DNA from: Polaribacter sp. BAL334
Lineage (GTDB): Bacteria > Bacteroidota > Bacteroidia > Flavobacteriales > Flavobacteriaceae
Direction of reading: 5' to 3'
Length of the DNA stretch: 64,000 nt
Assembly: GCF_015767435.1 (NCBI RefSeq)
Contig: NZ_JADWOV010000323.1
Span: 100,697 to 164,696 of the forward strand
Shown in pieces: positions 63,905 through 64,000 of this stretch. Each line of letters starts with the position of its first letter. Positions within the stretch are counted from its first letter, which is position 1. Under the pieces are notes generated by a model. That model was not told where the DNA came from, did not search any database, and worked only from the letters and a program-made list of their open reading frames with translations. A program made the position numbers and the translations under genes.

Positions 63905-64000
63905 TTATTCATTTAATCTGTATTCAATTGGTGATTTATTTTTAAGTGATTTATGTGGTCTATTGTAATTGTAATCGTTTATCCACTCTTGACTTATATC
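63905..64000 (-). mobile_element. IS3-type transposase, C-terminal fragment
   Basis: The reverse strand reads 31 codons to a TAA at 63905-63907, giving DISQEWINDYNYNRPHKSL and then KNKSPIEYRLNE. WINDYNxxRPHxSL followed by (S/T)PxEY is the end of IS3-family OrfB integrases (rve domain, after the catalytic Glu). The upstream part lies beyond the window. The terminal inverted repeat could not be fixed in the 145 AT-rich bases between the metalloprotease terminator and the stop. Confidence 0.88.

Overview
The window looks like a chromosomal stretch of a marine-type Flavobacteriaceae (Bacteroidota), close in style to Polaribacter or Tenacibaculum. The reasons are AT-rich codon use, promoters of the TTTG-N18-20-TAnnTTTG type, the gliding and type IX secretion genes gldJ/porU/porV, a DUF6090 family, zinc-free ribosomal protein forms and a fused SerB-SerA protein. 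The genus is an inference; no database was searched.

Layout. 1-10.8 kb: the S10-spc-alpha ribosomal operons from the end of rplV to rplQ, with secY, infA, rpmJ and rpoA in standard order. 10.9-14.9 kb: carA, eno and gltA, each followed by a clear intrinsic terminator. 15-23.1 kb: two guanidine-modifying-superfamily hydrolases (the second CtlX-like), a PrsW-like membrane protease, a PafA-like phosphatase, an MlaE/MlaF ABC pair, tRNA-Lys, a CIA30 protein and a DUF389 membrane protein. 23.1-37 kb: mixed housekeeping and envelope genes (SprT-like protease, SDR, amidohydrolase, beta-helix lipoprotein, glutaminyl cyclase, type B L31, gcvP, a UbiA-like membrane protein, fused SerB-SerA, J-KTSC protein, NlpC/P60 lipoprotein).

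37.0-46.9 kb is a kynurenine degradation operon: kynU, kmo, a RidA-type deaminase, three tandem DUF6090 genes, a semialdehyde dehydrogenase, an atypical SDR, 3-hydroxyanthranilate dioxygenase and ACMS decarboxylase. Together they would carry kynurenine through 3-hydroxykynurenine, 3-hydroxyanthranilate, ACMS and 2-aminomuconate semialdehyde to 2-aminomuconate and its deaminated product. Tryptophan dioxygenase and formamidase are not in the window. This operon is also packed with palindromic elements. Three MITE-like composites (129, 145 and 129 bp, with ends AGCC...GGCT) and one solo half sit exactly at gene junctions. They have become coding sequence: the last 12 residues of KynU, the first 24 of Kmo, the last 3 of the dioxygenase and the first 18 of the decarboxylase. 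A second, unrelated palindrome is read in frame in all three DUF6090 genes. I consider this the most interesting signal in the window.

46.9-64 kb: a TPR-like protein, DUF2141 protein, TonB-dependent receptor, murF, gldJ, then porU-porV (type IX secretion), cdd with a truncated hemoglobin, a KAS III-like enzyme, a large secreted zinc metalloprotease and the 3' end of an IS3-type transposase running off the window. Other candidates worth following are structured RNA upstream of rpsH and rpsD, and a leaderless-looking promoter at 32.3 kb.
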